Shown here: positions 26,792 through 34,413 of the stretch, piece after piece
How the letters are laid out: every line of letters begins with the position of its first letter
How positions within the stretch are numbered: the stretch's first letter is position 1
Source: Methylomicrobium sp.
GTDB lineage: Bacteria; Pseudomonadota; Gammaproteobacteria; Methylococcales; Methylomonadaceae
Length of the DNA: 36,139 nucleotides
Direction of reading: 5' to 3'
Assembly: GCA_018333785.1 (NCBI GenBank)
Contig: JAGXSU010000011.1
Location: forward strand, 1 to 36,139
Translations under genes and position numbers: made by a program
Notes under the pieces: model-generated
What the model was told of the DNA's origin: nothing
The model's input: the letters and a program-made list of their open reading frames with translations, nothing else
The model's database searches: none

Positions 26792-27752
26792 AGTGATGGA
26801 CTATTATGGGCTAACCAAACCACTGAATCGCGCCGGTTATTACGAAACCGAACATCACAGTCAATTGTTCAAGAATATTCGCGGTGCTATCCATGAAGGC
26901 CGGATTATCGTTCTCTACGGCGTCATTGGCAGCGGCAAAACCGTCACTTTACGGCGATTGCAGCAACAACTGAAAGATGAAAATAAAGTCACCGTCTCCC
27001 GCTCACAGGCGGTAGAAAAGCACAACGTTAAACTGAACACACTGATGGCGGCACTGTTCTACGATCTGTCAGCCGGAAAGAAGGTCAGGATACCTTCCCG
27101 ATCCGAGGACCGTGAACGGGAATTACAGGAGTTGGTCAAAAAGGGCAAACGCCCGGTGGCTTTATTTATCGACGATGCCCATGCCTTGAAAGATGACGCT
27201 TTAACCGGCATCAAACGGCTTATGGAAGTGATTGAAAGCGATGGCGGATGTTTGTCAGTAGTCCTTGCGGGTTGGCCCAAGCTGCGTAATGATTTGCGCC
27301 GCCCCAAATTGGAAGAAATCGGCTTACGTACCGATATGTTTTCAATGGATGGTATCACGGGCAGCCAACGTGAATACATTCGATGGTTGCTCACTACCTG
27401 CACCGGACGCCAGGAAGGGATAGAGGCATTGATGACCGCCGATGCCATCGATCTCTTGGCAAGCCGGTTACGGACAGCCTTACAGATCGAATGGCATCTC
27501 ACTCAGGCTTTTGAAGCCGGTTATCAATCAGGCGAATTACCGGTAGATGCTGAATTGGTCGAAACGGTACTCTCCAAGCATTTGGATGATATGGAGGCCA
27601 CCATCACGCGGCAAGGCTATGGTCTGCGGGAATTGGTGCAGAACTTTGATGCAAAACCGGCAGAAATCAAAGCGCTATTTGCCAACCAGCTCGATCCAGT
27701 CCGTGCCAGCGAGCTACGAGATCGTATGCGCCTGGCTGGATTACCAATTTGA
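26781..27752 (+). CDS. tniB: TniB-like AAA ATPase of the transposon
   Basis: The 323-residue ATPase belongs to the ExeA/TniB/TnsC group that selects targets and activates the transposase. Walker A is GVIGSGKT (47-54), Walker B is ALFIDDAH (D131/D132), and a sensor-like VVLAGWPKL follows at about 160. The N-terminal YYGLTKPLNRAGYYET is the typical capping segment. The start follows a G-rich ribosome-binding stretch and overlaps the transposase gene by 11 bases. It ends 11 bases before the right terminal repeat. Confidence 0.85.
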   Translation: MRVEVMDYYGLTKPLNRAGYYETEHHSQLFKNIRGAIHEGRIIVLYGVIGSGKTVTLRRLQQQLKDENKVTVSRSQAVEKHNVKLNTLMAALFYDLSAGKKVRIPSRSEDRERELQELVKKGKRPVALFIDDAHALKDDALTGIKRLMEVIESDGGCLSVVLAGWPKLRNDLRRPKLEEIGLRTDMFSMDGITGSQREYIRWLLTTCTGRQEGIEALMTADAIDLLASRLRTALQIEWHLTQAFEAGYQSGELPVDAELVETVLSKHLDDMEATITRQGYGLRELVQNFDAKPAEIKALFANQLDPVRASELRDRMRLAGLPI

Positions 27753-27763
27753 ACTATCTGCGG

Positions 27764-27930
27764 TCAGTTGCAAATAATCCTGGTTTCCGGCGGATAATTG
27801 CAGGTCGGTATGAATGATTGCAGGTTCAGTTGCAAATAATCTCGGTTTGAATGGCCTTCAGTTGCATTTAATTCCGGTCGAAAATTGCGCTGATTGCTGG
27901 TTTGAGGGTTTTTGATTGCAAGCCGCTACA
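27764..27930 (-). repeat. Right 167-bp terminal inverted repeat
   Basis: The reverse complement matches 22282-22448 with two substitutions (C to T and C to G at inner positions). It begins 11 bases after the ATPase stop codon at 27752. The frame of the downstream membrane-protein ORF begins inside it. Confidence 0.9.
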
Positions 27931-28939
27931 ACTAGCTGCAAACAGTAATGATGATAACTTAAATGAGCACGGACCATCTCTTTTCCAAATTATATTAGTA
28001 GTTATTGCTGACATATCGATAACTTTATGTATGTCTGTATTAGTTATATCGGCTTTTTACGCATCTACAACGGCAATCACTACTAATTTTATGAATAGTA
28101 TGAACTTTGATATGTATCTATACAGGGGCAGTTACGATACTGGGAGCCTCCCTGTATTTGAAATGTCGCTCAAGCGGGAACCATTAATTCCAAAGTATAC
28201 TTTGAATAGACGGATACACCGTGGTATTGATGGAGAAATAGATGGTGTCGACATAAACGTTGGTTACAAATCGAGCACAGAGGATATATATAAACAATTC
28301 AATTGGAATCTCATTGGCTTGCTTAATCTTATGGATATAGGAGATGAGGCACAGCAGATAAAAGAGTATCTCACTGGCGCAAGTAGCATATTCTGTGATA
28401 TTGGTAAAGTATCACAAATTAACGCGGATACTTATTCGGTCTCTATTAAGGTTTGCCCTTTCAACACTACTGGATTTTCTAAGTATTTTTCCAGAAAACT
28501 ATCAGACGTTATTAATGGTGTATCAACTAACATCGCTTCGCATTTTAGGTTATATGATGCGACTAAGCCTTTCAATATCTACCAATATGACAGGGCTGGC
28601 AACTTGGACGGTTCTATTCTTGTTGGATGGACCTACAATCAGCATCTATTAAAGAAATCAATCGAGGAGGTTGATGCTTACAAAGCAAGATTAATCGACG
28701 CTTACTGGGATGCACAAGGGGGGTACATGCTTCCAACAACATCCTTCATCGCAGCCGGTATGGCAACATCAGTTATATCAATTTTATACTTTTGTCTTAT
28801 TTGTATCAATGCCACCAAGCAATTGTTACTACGTTTGGTTTCTATCTTCAACAGATCTTTTTGGCCTGTCGAAAACACCCCGTTCACCTTCTTTGCATTC
28901 ATGGTTTCGTCGGTTCTTGTGGGTGTCTCGTTGTTCTGA
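27902..28939 (+). pseudogene. Membrane protein truncated at transposon border
   Basis: The open frame of up to 345 codons begins with TTG inside the transposon's right end, so its first ~10 codons are transposon sequence and the native N-terminus is lost. The remaining protein has a membrane helix (IILVVIADISITLCMSVLVI), a ~190-residue loop with three cysteines, and two helices near the end (AAGMATSVISILYFCLICIN and FTFFAFMVSSVLVGVSLF). No family was recognised. Low GC and codon choice differ from the transposon and metal genes. It may still be translated but is likely a 5'-truncated relic. Confidence 0.55.
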
Positions 28940-29292
28940 TCAGATAATGCATTGGCTAATCTTCATAATAAATAATGTTTATTATCTTTATTTGTTTTTA
29001 TGCTTACACGCTTTTATCTTCCATTGATTTGAAATACTCGATAGTTTGTACATGTAAGATTTCTACTAATCAATATTTTTGAACCTTAACCTCTCCAAAC
29101 CGCATCCCCACGGCCGCGTCCAGGTGTTTGAAGGTGTGCGTTTGACCAATTTATCAGTGGTTAAGGACAAGCCGGGCGATGCAGCGAAAACGGTATTTGG
29201 CCTAGGTAGCGGAAATCCCATTTGTTTCACGTAGAACTACGCATAAATTACATGACTCAACATTAACATTGTTATTCAAATACTTGATATTA
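28940..29292. other. Gap with a decayed ParC-like 3' end
   Basis: No intact gene. On the minus strand at about 29083-29145 the translation TFKHLDAAVGMRFGEVKV is a degraded copy of the C-terminus of the ParC-like protein at 30612-30839 (VFKRLDAAVGVLFEVGFGEV), with an internal deletion. Upstream of it the frame is broken. Confidence 0.55.
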
Positions 29293-29661
29293 ATGAGCAT
29301 TATTATAAAAACAAAAGGCGTTCGGTGGATAACATTTATACCGCCACCTGGTGAAGCCTTGTATCCTGTGGTTTGGATTGGTGTTTCGGCCTGGCAAAAG
29401 TCAGACCTCTATATCACTCCCGGTGGCGGGTGGGCAGGGAATCCTGAGCGTTATGACAAATTTGGCAAATGGATGGAACGCAAGGAGCCGGTCCAGATAG
29501 CCAGTTTGGGAATAGTTAATAATGTCATCGAATTCAACGATGGCCGCCATCGATTCGCCTGGCTGCGTGACCACGGCGTTACCGTTATGCCGGTTCATGT
29601 TGATCCGGATAAGGTTGAATTAGTGAAAAACCGGTTTGGGGTGGCGGGTAAGCTTGATTAG
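29293..29661 (+). CDS. ParB/sulfiredoxin-fold-like protein (GRHRFA motif)
   Basis: The 122-residue frame from ATG 29293 contains IEFNDGRHRFAWLRDHGV followed by VMPVHVD. The G-R-H-R-hydrophobic-A-x-L-R signature is that of the ParB N-terminal (ParB/Srx) fold, which binds CTP or ATP. The upstream part (PGGGWAGNPERYDKFGKWM) is not recognised. There is no helix-turn-helix, so it is not a full ParB partition protein. The TTG at 29269 would add eight residues and is less likely. Function unknown. Confidence 0.5.
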   Translation: MSIIIKTKGVRWITFIPPPGEALYPVVWIGVSAWQKSDLYITPGGGWAGNPERYDKFGKWMERKEPVQIASLGIVNNVIEFNDGRHRFAWLRDHGVTVMPVHVDPDKVELVKNRFGVAGKLD

Positions 29662-29803
29662 GCTTTGGCCGGTATCAGTGGAGGCAAACCGGACATAGGC
29701 GATAAGAAGATATTGGGGGAGTTGAATAAATCGTGAAGCACCAAAAAACAGCAAGATATATTGAGTATAATGGACACACCCTTTGTAATTAAGGGTTAAA
29801 GGT

Positions 29804-29839
29804 CTGGAGGCTGCTATTGCCGTAGCAGCCTCCAGTTTT
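29804..29839 (+). terminator. Perfect 13-bp hairpin followed by TTTT
   Basis: Arms 29804-29816 and 29823-29835 (CTGGAGGCTGCTA and its complement) enclose the loop TTGCCG and are followed by TTTT. It looks like an intrinsic terminator or attenuator located between a possible promoter (TATAAT at 29766-29771) and the small peptide gene at 29866. Confidence 0.6.
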
Positions 29840-29865
29840 GAAACGCTTAACCATAAGGATAAATT

Positions 29866-29976
29866 ATGGAAAGACTTCTTATGCAAGTCCTAGAAACAAG
29901 CGGCACATTTGGTCTCATTACAATTATGAGCTTGACCGCAGTGATTCTTGCTCTGTTGGTATTGTTGAAACATTAA
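29866..29976 (+). CDS. Small hydrophobic peptide, 36 aa
   Basis: ATG 29866 is preceded by AAGGA at good distance. The peptide starts MERLLMQVLETSGTFG and ends with a membrane-spanning stretch LITIMSLTAVILALLVLLKH. A hairpin with TTTT lies 27 bases upstream and another (GGCAGCCTCATA / TGGTATGGGGCTGTC) at 29981-30012. A single-helix peptide in a structured transcript resembles type I toxins, but no antisense RNA promoter was established. It may equally be an incidental frame. Confidence 0.45.
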   Translation: MERLLMQVLETSGTFGLITIMSLTAVILALLVLLKH

Positions 29977-30089
29977 AAAAGGCAGCCTCATACTTCTGGT
30001 ATGGGGCTGTCACAATTCATTTACGTGTTTTTAAATGCTTCTAACACACGGAGAATAGTATATAACTAAACAACCAGTTACTACTACTA

Positions 30090-30200
30090 CCGGATAGATT
30101 GATTGATTTTTTGTATTATCGTTATCTCCCCAAACCCCACCTCAAACAACACCCCCACCGCCGCGTCCAAACGTTTGAACACTCGAACCTGGCCGCCGCG
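30090..30200 (-). pseudogene. ParC-like 3' relic, second copy
   Basis: Reading on the minus strand, QVRVFKRLDAAVGVLFEVGF followed by GEITII matches the last ~26 residues of the intact ParC-like gene at 30612-30839 almost exactly, then runs into unrelated residues before a stop. DNA identity to the intact copy is roughly four-fifths by eye. The 5' part of the gene is absent. Confidence 0.7.
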
Positions 30201-30248
30201 GTTTTATATGATTAATTAACTAGGGCCACGCCACGCCCAGGAATGGGA

Positions 30249-30599
30249 TTAATCATCATTCGCCGCATCCGGTACAACCACAACAAACGGCCCGATCCGA
30301 AGATTCCCATCGCCATAACCCCGCACTGGCACCGATGGCCAACGGCTGAATTCCGGTTCCGCGAGAATTGTTTCGGCTGCGTCCAGGCATTCCGCGAGCA
30401 AATCGGCATCAATGCCGTAATGCAGTAAGGCCGCCTGAATACTCGGGTGCTGCCTGTCCAGGTCGTAATCGGCCATGGCCGCCCCAAAGCCTTTGACCCA
30501 TTCGATCAACTCGGGATCGTCTTCGTTAGGCACAAAGCCCTTGCCTCCGGATTTAAAAAACGCCCAGCCTTGTGCCCAGTGGTTCGGGATGTCGCTCAT
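30249..30599 (-). CDS. Hypothetical protein, 116 aa
   Basis: This acidic soluble protein starts MSDIPNHWAQGWAFFKSGGK and includes DPELIEWVKGFGAAMADYDL and ILAEPEFSRWPSVPV. No family is recognised with certainty. It begins 12 bases after the ParC-like gene on the same strand and probably belongs to the same operon as vapBC. No membrane segment or catalytic motif is visible. Confidence 0.6.
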   Translation of the reverse strand: MSDIPNHWAQGWAFFKSGGKGFVPNEDDPELIEWVKGFGAAMADYDLDRQHPSIQAALLHYGIDADLLAECLDAAETILAEPEFSRWPSVPVRGYGDGNLRIGPFVVVVPDAANDD

Positions 30600-30611
30600 C
30601 GTGTTGCCTCT

Positions 30612-30839
30612 TTATCGAACAATCGTAACTTCCCCAAACCCCACCTCAAACAACACCCCCACGGCCGCGTCCAGCCGCTTGAATACGCGAATCTGGCCGC
30701 GCGCGGTCTCCAGCATCGGATTCAGTTTATGCTTTCCAGACAGCGTAACCGTCCAGCCTTCATCACGGTCATGCTTTTTTATAACCGGCACCGCTAAAGC
30801 GTTTGCTTGAAACAGTAACTCGGTTTCCTTGATATTCAC
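30612..30839 (-). CDS. ParC-like partition-associated protein, 75 aa
   Basis: The frame uses GTG at 30839, one base after the vapC stop, so it is probably translationally coupled. The sequence MNIKETELLFQANALAVPVI, then GWTVTLSGKHKLNPMLETAR and FKRLDAAVGVLFEVGFGEVT, resembles proteins annotated as 'ParC family partition-associated', small proteins found next to plasmid maintenance genes. Their function is not clear to me. Two partial copies of its 3' end lie downstream at 30090-30200 and about 29083-29145. Confidence 0.55.
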   Translation of the reverse strand: MNIKETELLFQANALAVPVIKKHDRDEGWTVTLSGKHKLNPMLETARGQIRVFKRLDAAVGVLFEVGFGEVTIVR

Positions 30840-30840
30840 G

Positions 30841-31266
30841 TCAATTCAGTCCGTTAGTCGATTCGGGGATGATCAGTTCAACGCTGGGGAAATAGGTGCT
30901 GAACCGTCCCTTGTCACGGGAAACCAAGGCATAGCCGGACACCGCGGCATGGGCGCCGATAAAAAAATCCGGAAGCACGTTGCCTTTCTCGCCTTTGCGT
31001 TTTTTGTATTGCAAAAAGGCTTTCCCGGCCAGGAACAGGGCTTCTTTCGGAATCGATTTCATGGCAAAGCCCAGCGACACGAATAAGGCTTCCACTTCTT
31101 CAATGCGCTCAAAGCCCACAGAACACTCGGCATAGATAATGGGGTTAATAACCATGGTGTTGCTCTGGTCCAGCCGTTCCAGGGTTGAGGCGCTCCATTC
31201 AAACCAGGCGCTTTCAGGGTCGGCCAGATCGGTGACGATGCAGCTGTCGATCAGGATGACGGCCAT
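30841..31266 (-). CDS. vapC: VapC-type PIN-domain toxin
   Basis: The 141-residue PIN-domain ribonuclease has its acidic metal-binding residues in ILIDSCIV (D7), IYAECSVG (E), LPDFFIGAHA (D) and VSRDKGRF (D). VapC toxins cleave tRNA or rRNA to arrest growth. Note that position 9 is cysteine where many PIN proteins have threonine or asparagine after the first aspartate. Its start overlaps the antitoxin end by 16 bases, giving the normal antitoxin-first order. Confidence 0.85.
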   Translation of the reverse strand: MAVILIDSCIVTDLADPESAWFEWSASTLERLDQSNTMVINPIIYAECSVGFERIEEVEALFVSLGFAMKSIPKEALFLAGKAFLQYKKRKGEKGNVLPDFFIGAHAAVSGYALVSRDKGRFSTYFPSVELIIPESTNGLN

Positions 31267-31505
31267 GATCCGCCACGCGTTAAGGCCATGATCTCATCGG
31301 TGCTCATGGTCAGCTTGCCCGTATTATGAGCGGTCCGGAACCGGCTGACTTTCTTTGTAGAGGTTTTTGCTTTGTTGATATACCAACGCCCGTTTTCATC
31401 TTGAAGGAACTCGATATCGGTTTCAGCGGGCAGAATGCCCATGCTTTCCCTGACATTCTGGGGGATGGTTACTTGGCCTTTACTGGTTACGCGCATCGTG
31501 ATCAC
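31251..31505 (-). CDS. vapB: VapB/AbrB-type antitoxin
   Basis: The 84-residue protein has an AbrB/SpoVT swapped-hairpin DNA-binding domain at its N-terminus (RVTSKGQVTIPQNVRESMGI) and a C-terminal tail that would occupy the VapC active site. It overlaps vapC by 16 bases. The start ATG follows GTGATC and a TATTACTTTAATAGTAATA inverted repeat at about 31516-31535 that is a plausible self-operator. Confidence 0.85.
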   Translation of the reverse strand: MITMRVTSKGQVTIPQNVRESMGILPAETDIEFLQDENGRWYINKAKTSTKKVSRFRTAHNTGKLTMSTDEIMALTRGGSWPSS

Positions 31506-31515
31506 CTATTGGATA

Positions 31516-31535
31516 GTATTACTTTAATAGTAATA
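31516..31535. promoter_or_regulatory. Likely vapBC operator
   Basis: An inverted repeat of TAGTATTACT and AGTAATACT lies just upstream of the vapB start. VapBC complexes bind such sites to repress their own promoter. The exact contact region is inferred. Confidence 0.5.
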
Positions 31536-31642
31536 CTTTACGTTAGGTAAAGTAAATAGCAAATATGATGACAAGGGAGTTGATACAAATATTAATTATT
31601 GATATAACAAAAATACACTTTTGTTTTGTCAAAAACAAATAT

Positions 31643-32296
31643 ATGTATAAAGTCGCAGGATCAAGTCTCTTCTTGTTAATGCCGTTCCGGGTAGTGGCCT
31701 GGGAGGACGATGCCGTTTTGTCATTTATCAGCCAGGTCAACCCGATCATTTTGGCGCAGCGCAACGTTACCCAAGCTTATGCCCAACCGGATTCGGTGAC
31801 CTGGGCCTTGCAAAACACCTCGCTGAGCGGTCGGCTAGGCTTTGGCGGTACCGACTTTCGTGACGATCCTTACACCGTATTCGGCGGCCTGCAGATCAAC
31901 ATCCCACTGTCCTCGATCAAGGAGGAACGCGAGCAGGCCTTGAAGGTGGTGGCCGAAGCCAAGGCGTTAGACGCTATGCATACCAAAGCGCTGCTCGATA
32001 TCGCTCAATTGCGGCAGATGGAAGCGGAACTCGAAGCCTCTCAGGTGCGCAGAACGTTTCTGAAAGAAAAGGCCGCCTGGCTGAAACAGCGCATCGATGA
32101 GGGCTATTCGTCGGAAATGAACGAGCTGTGGGCCATCGGCAGCAAGCTCAACACCGAAGACGCGCTGATTGCCAAGGTGGGCTTGTTGGCCAAGACCCAG
32201 CGTTACAAGCTGGCCAAATACGCCGGCACGGAATGGCCAACCCTGTTGGCGTATCTGGAAGGCAAAACCGAGACGTTAGGGGGTTACGATGGATGA
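31643..32296 (+). CDS. Secreted coiled-coil protein, 217 aa
   Basis: From ATG 31643 the protein has a signal peptide (MYKVAGSSLFLLMPFRVVAW, cleavage about residue 19). A short beta-rich part follows (GRLGFGGTDFRDDPYTVFGG, LQINIPLSS), then a long charged helical region with many Ala/Glu/Leu. The 'GGLQINIPL...helix' layout faintly recalls half of a TolC-type protein, but the match is too weak to assign. I prefer this start over the 26-codon upstream extension because the signal peptide begins here. Its end overlaps the next gene by eight bases. Confidence 0.6.
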   Translation: MYKVAGSSLFLLMPFRVVAWEDDAVLSFISQVNPIILAQRNVTQAYAQPDSVTWALQNTSLSGRLGFGGTDFRDDPYTVFGGLQINIPLSSIKEEREQALKVVAEAKALDAMHTKALLDIAQLRQMEAELEASQVRRTFLKEKAAWLKQRIDEGYSSEMNELWAIGSKLNTEDALIAKVGLLAKTQRYKLAKYAGTEWPTLLAYLEGKTETLGGYDG

Positions 32297-32614
32297 GATC
32301 GTCGGTTTGCTGGGCCGTGATGACTTGGTCGCCGAGCTGGTGACCGAGATTCGCAAGGGCAAGCACGTTATTTTGACCGGCCCGGTCGGCATCGGCAAAT
32401 CGGCGGTGCTGAAAGCGGCGCTGGTCAAGGTCGCAGCGCATGCTGCCGGGGGCTTGCTGATCACCTTGCAGATCACCAGGCGAAAGGCCAGTTTGTGGAA
32501 ATGGCCCGGCAGATGCTGGCTTTGGGCTTGATCAGTGCCAAGGAATTGGAGCTGCCGGCCAAGTTTCACGGCGTGCCGGGACCTCAAATCGATTGGCGGG
32601 AAGTCAAAGGGTGA
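32289..32614 (+). pseudogene. P-loop ATPase remnant, internally deleted
   Basis: The first ~58 codons carry a clean Walker A, VILTGPVGIGKSAVL, in an AAA-type N-terminus (MDEIVGLLGRDDLVAELVTE). After about 32465 the original frame is lost. A second frame then encodes DHQAKGQFVEMARQMLALGL and KELELPAKFHGVPGPQIDWR to a stop at 32614. The Walker B and sensor regions are missing, so a deletion removed the middle of the gene. It was translationally coupled to the secreted protein upstream. Confidence 0.65.
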
Positions 32615-32788
32615 CCGTAAGGATTCATGCGAAAATGGGCAATAGCGGCTAACATCATGCGATATTTGCTTCTAGAGGTTGAAAGCCGGAACGCCGAAAA
32701 TTCCGTCAGGTGTTTTAGAAACAATCAAGAACAACTGCCTTAATGGTTGGGATCAACTGTAGTGTCGCCGGTTGCCAATTGTATCTCG

Positions 32789-33205
32789 CTATGTTTCCCA
32801 AGGATTAATGACGGGTACATCAGCTGCTTCATAAGGTGTCGTGTCGCGTGACGCCACGATGAAACCTCTCGAATCTGCAATTGCTGCGATATAGCCGTCA
32901 GGTGTTGGAAATCCTCGTCCGCTAGTCTTGGCCATCACTGCAAGCTTGGCGTAGCGCCGTGCTGCATCGGTATCGAACGGCAACACCCGATCCCTGAACA
33001 ACCCCATCAGACCATCAAGGGCTTGTTCCAGCCTGTCCTTGCGCTTACCGTCTGGAAGCGCTGCGATGCCAAACAGCAGTTCGGCCAACGTCACACTAGA
33101 CAAATACAGTGTTTCTGATATTTGTTCGTTTAGCCAAGTGAGTACTGCCGGGTGCGGCTCGGGCTTCATCGCTTCGGAAACGACATTGGTATCGAGGACG
33201 ATCAT
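32789..33205 (-). CDS. fitB: FitB-type PIN-domain toxin
   Basis: The 138-residue PIN ribonuclease has the motifs VLDTNVVSEAMKP (D4), VTLAELLFGI (E), TPDGYIAAIA (D) and VASRDTTPYE (D), typical of the FitB/VapC subgroup. The final residues (VPVINPWE) are also typical. It overlaps the antitoxin gene by four bases. Activity is presumably RNA cleavage restrained by FitA. Confidence 0.9.
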   Translation of the reverse strand: MIVLDTNVVSEAMKPEPHPAVLTWLNEQISETLYLSSVTLAELLFGIAALPDGKRKDRLEQALDGLMGLFRDRVLPFDTDAARRYAKLAVMAKTSGRGFPTPDGYIAAIADSRGFIVASRDTTPYEAADVPVINPWET

Positions 33206-33456
33206 TCAAACCTCAGCGGTTCGGCCGGCATCTTGTCTTTTACCCGATCAAAGACCTCGAAATCTTCGTTGGCCAGGCCAATTTTGCGGCCCAATGCCGA
33301 CAGGGCATCACCTACGCGGACACGCGCCTCTGGCTTGACCGCCATTGCCAGTATTTCCCGGACCTCGGCTTCAGTACTGTGCCCATGTTGGGCGGCCCGC
33401 ACTCGTAATGCGCGGTGCACATCGTCTGGTAGATTTCGTACTGTCAGCATTGCCAT
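33202..33456 (-). CDS. fitA: FitA-type ribbon-helix-helix antitoxin
   Basis: From ATG 33456 the protein is 84 residues with an Arc/RHH domain (MAMLTVRNLPDDVHRALRVR, then HSTEAEVREILAMAV) and a C-terminal toxin-binding tail (PAEPLRF). FitA binds DNA alone and better with FitB. The longer frame to 33543 adds 29 residues without family support, while GAGGCG lies at good distance from 33456. Confidence 0.85.
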   Translation of the reverse strand: MAMLTVRNLPDDVHRALRVRAAQHGHSTEAEVREILAMAVKPEARVRVGDALSALGRKIGLANEDFEVFDRVKDKMPAEPLRFE

Positions 33457-33600
33457 AGAATCGCCTCGTCTAAATACATTCATCGCAGTCATTATATACA
33501 TTTGAATGCACATCAACAAGAGCTTGGCCACGTCGTAAAACACTTGTTTTCCGGTTGGTTATATAGGGTGCCACTATTGCCGCCCAAATCATCTTTAATA

Positions 33601-33667
33601 ATGTACGAAAAACCCTGTCGCTGTGGTATACCATACGCAAATTACTTGCTAAGGGTTTTTCGTACAT
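33601..33667. repeat. 16-bp inverted repeat with central palindromes
   Basis: Arms 33601-33616 (ATGTACGAAAAACCCT) and 33652-33667 are perfect reverse complements. Between them lie the palindrome TGGTATACCA (33624-33633) and the small inverted repeat GCAA/TTGC (33637-33649). The right arm contains the start codon of the truncated resolvase. It may be that enzyme's res/operator site. Confidence 0.6.
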
Positions 33668-34037
33668 GCTTGTTGGTTATATGCGGGTATCGTCCGACTC
33701 TGATCGTCAGACTACCGACTTACAGCGCGACGCGCTCATGACGGCGGGCGTCGATAGTCTACATTTATTTGAAGATCATGCTTCCGGCGCCAAAGATGAT
33801 CGGCCAGGATTGTCAAAAGCACTGGAGTTCGTTCGCCCTGGTGATGTTCTGGTGGTCTGGAAGTTGGATAGGCTTGGCCGCTCACTGTCTCACCTGCTAT
33901 CCATCGTCAATGCGCTAAAGGAAAATCAGGTTGCCTTTCGCTCACTCACTGAGGGCATGGATACAACGACACCATCCGGCGAATTATTGTTTCATGTATT
34001 GGGGTTTGAGGCGCAGTGGAACGAAAAACCGAGTTAG
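33666..34037 (+). pseudogene. Truncated serine recombinase (resolvase)
   Basis: The 123-residue product is the first two-thirds of a resolvase: MLVGYMRVSSDSDRQTTDLQ with the nucleophilic serine at 9 or 10, VVWKLDRLGRSLSHL, and GMDTTTPSGELLFHVLG. After this the family continues with ALAQYERALIRER and a DNA-binding helix-turn-helix; here it ends with FEAQWNEKPS, so both the long helix and the DNA-binding domain are lost. It resembles the intact resolvase of the transposon at 24565 but is not a copy of it. Confidence 0.8.
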
Positions 34038-34146
34038 CGTCCATCCTAATGCGCTACATGATTGAATGATCTGCCCTTGCATCACTCAAAGCATTCGTGA
34101 GTGCCGGAATGGCTTTATTTTACTTATATCTACCCTGTTTCTGATC

Positions 34147-34413
34147 TCACTTATACACTTCTCGGCGATTGCCGATCTTCAGTACCAAGACGCACAACAC
34201 GCCGTCCTGAATTTCACAAATTAATCGATAGTCGCCCACTCGATAACGCCACAAACCGCCAAGTGGACCTGATAAAGCCTTGCCTGTATTGCGTGGATTG
34301 TCGGTAGCAGCCAAACGCTCCCTCAAAAATTTCGTGATACGCCTCGCTTCGACCTTATCGAGCTTTGCTAGTTGCTGATTCGCCGTCTCTGTCAGTTCAA
34401 TCCGCCAAGCCAA
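34147..34413 (-). CDS. RelE/ParE-family toxin, TTG start
   Basis: The 89-residue toxin (MAWRIELTETANQQLAKLDK, then LWRYRVGDYRLICEI and the terminal GNRREVYK) has the RelE fold and its C-terminal basic/tyrosine residues. I begin it at TTG 34413, because the family starts with M-A-W-x-I and the 14 upstream codons are not conserved. It overlaps the antitoxin gene by 17 bases. RelE toxins cut mRNA at the ribosome; ParE relatives target gyrase, and the motif set here favours RelE. Confidence 0.85.
   Translation of the reverse strand: MAWRIELTETANQQLAKLDKVEARRITKFLRERLAATDNPRNTGKALSGPLGGLWRYRVGDYRLICEIQDGVLCVLVLKIGNRREVYK

Larger units (their letters stand above)
22282..27930. mobile_element. Tn5053/Tn7-like transposon with mer-type cargo, 5.65 kb
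   Basis: A complete element is bounded by TGT...ACA ends and 167-bp inverted repeats with two mismatches. On the right side it carries its movement genes on the plus strand (serine resolvase, DDE transposase, AAA ATPase) and on the left a minus-strand metal operon (MerR, MerT-like, MerP-like, CopZ-N-like). The set transposase + ATPase + resolvase matches the Tni system of Tn5053/Tn402, but no TniQ homologue is present. The five bases flanking each end (TTACC and ACTAG) do not match, so no target duplication is seen. Confidence 0.85.

Noticed and set aside
22282-27930. Possibility that the left part is an integron or Tn21-type mer transposon
   Set aside because: There is no integrase, no attC sites and no Tn3-type transposase; the ends and gene set fit the Tni/Tn7 group instead.
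29083-30200. Repeated 3' segments as integron attC sites
   Set aside because: They translate as the C-terminus of one protein in the correct frame and do not show the inverted-repeat architecture of attC.
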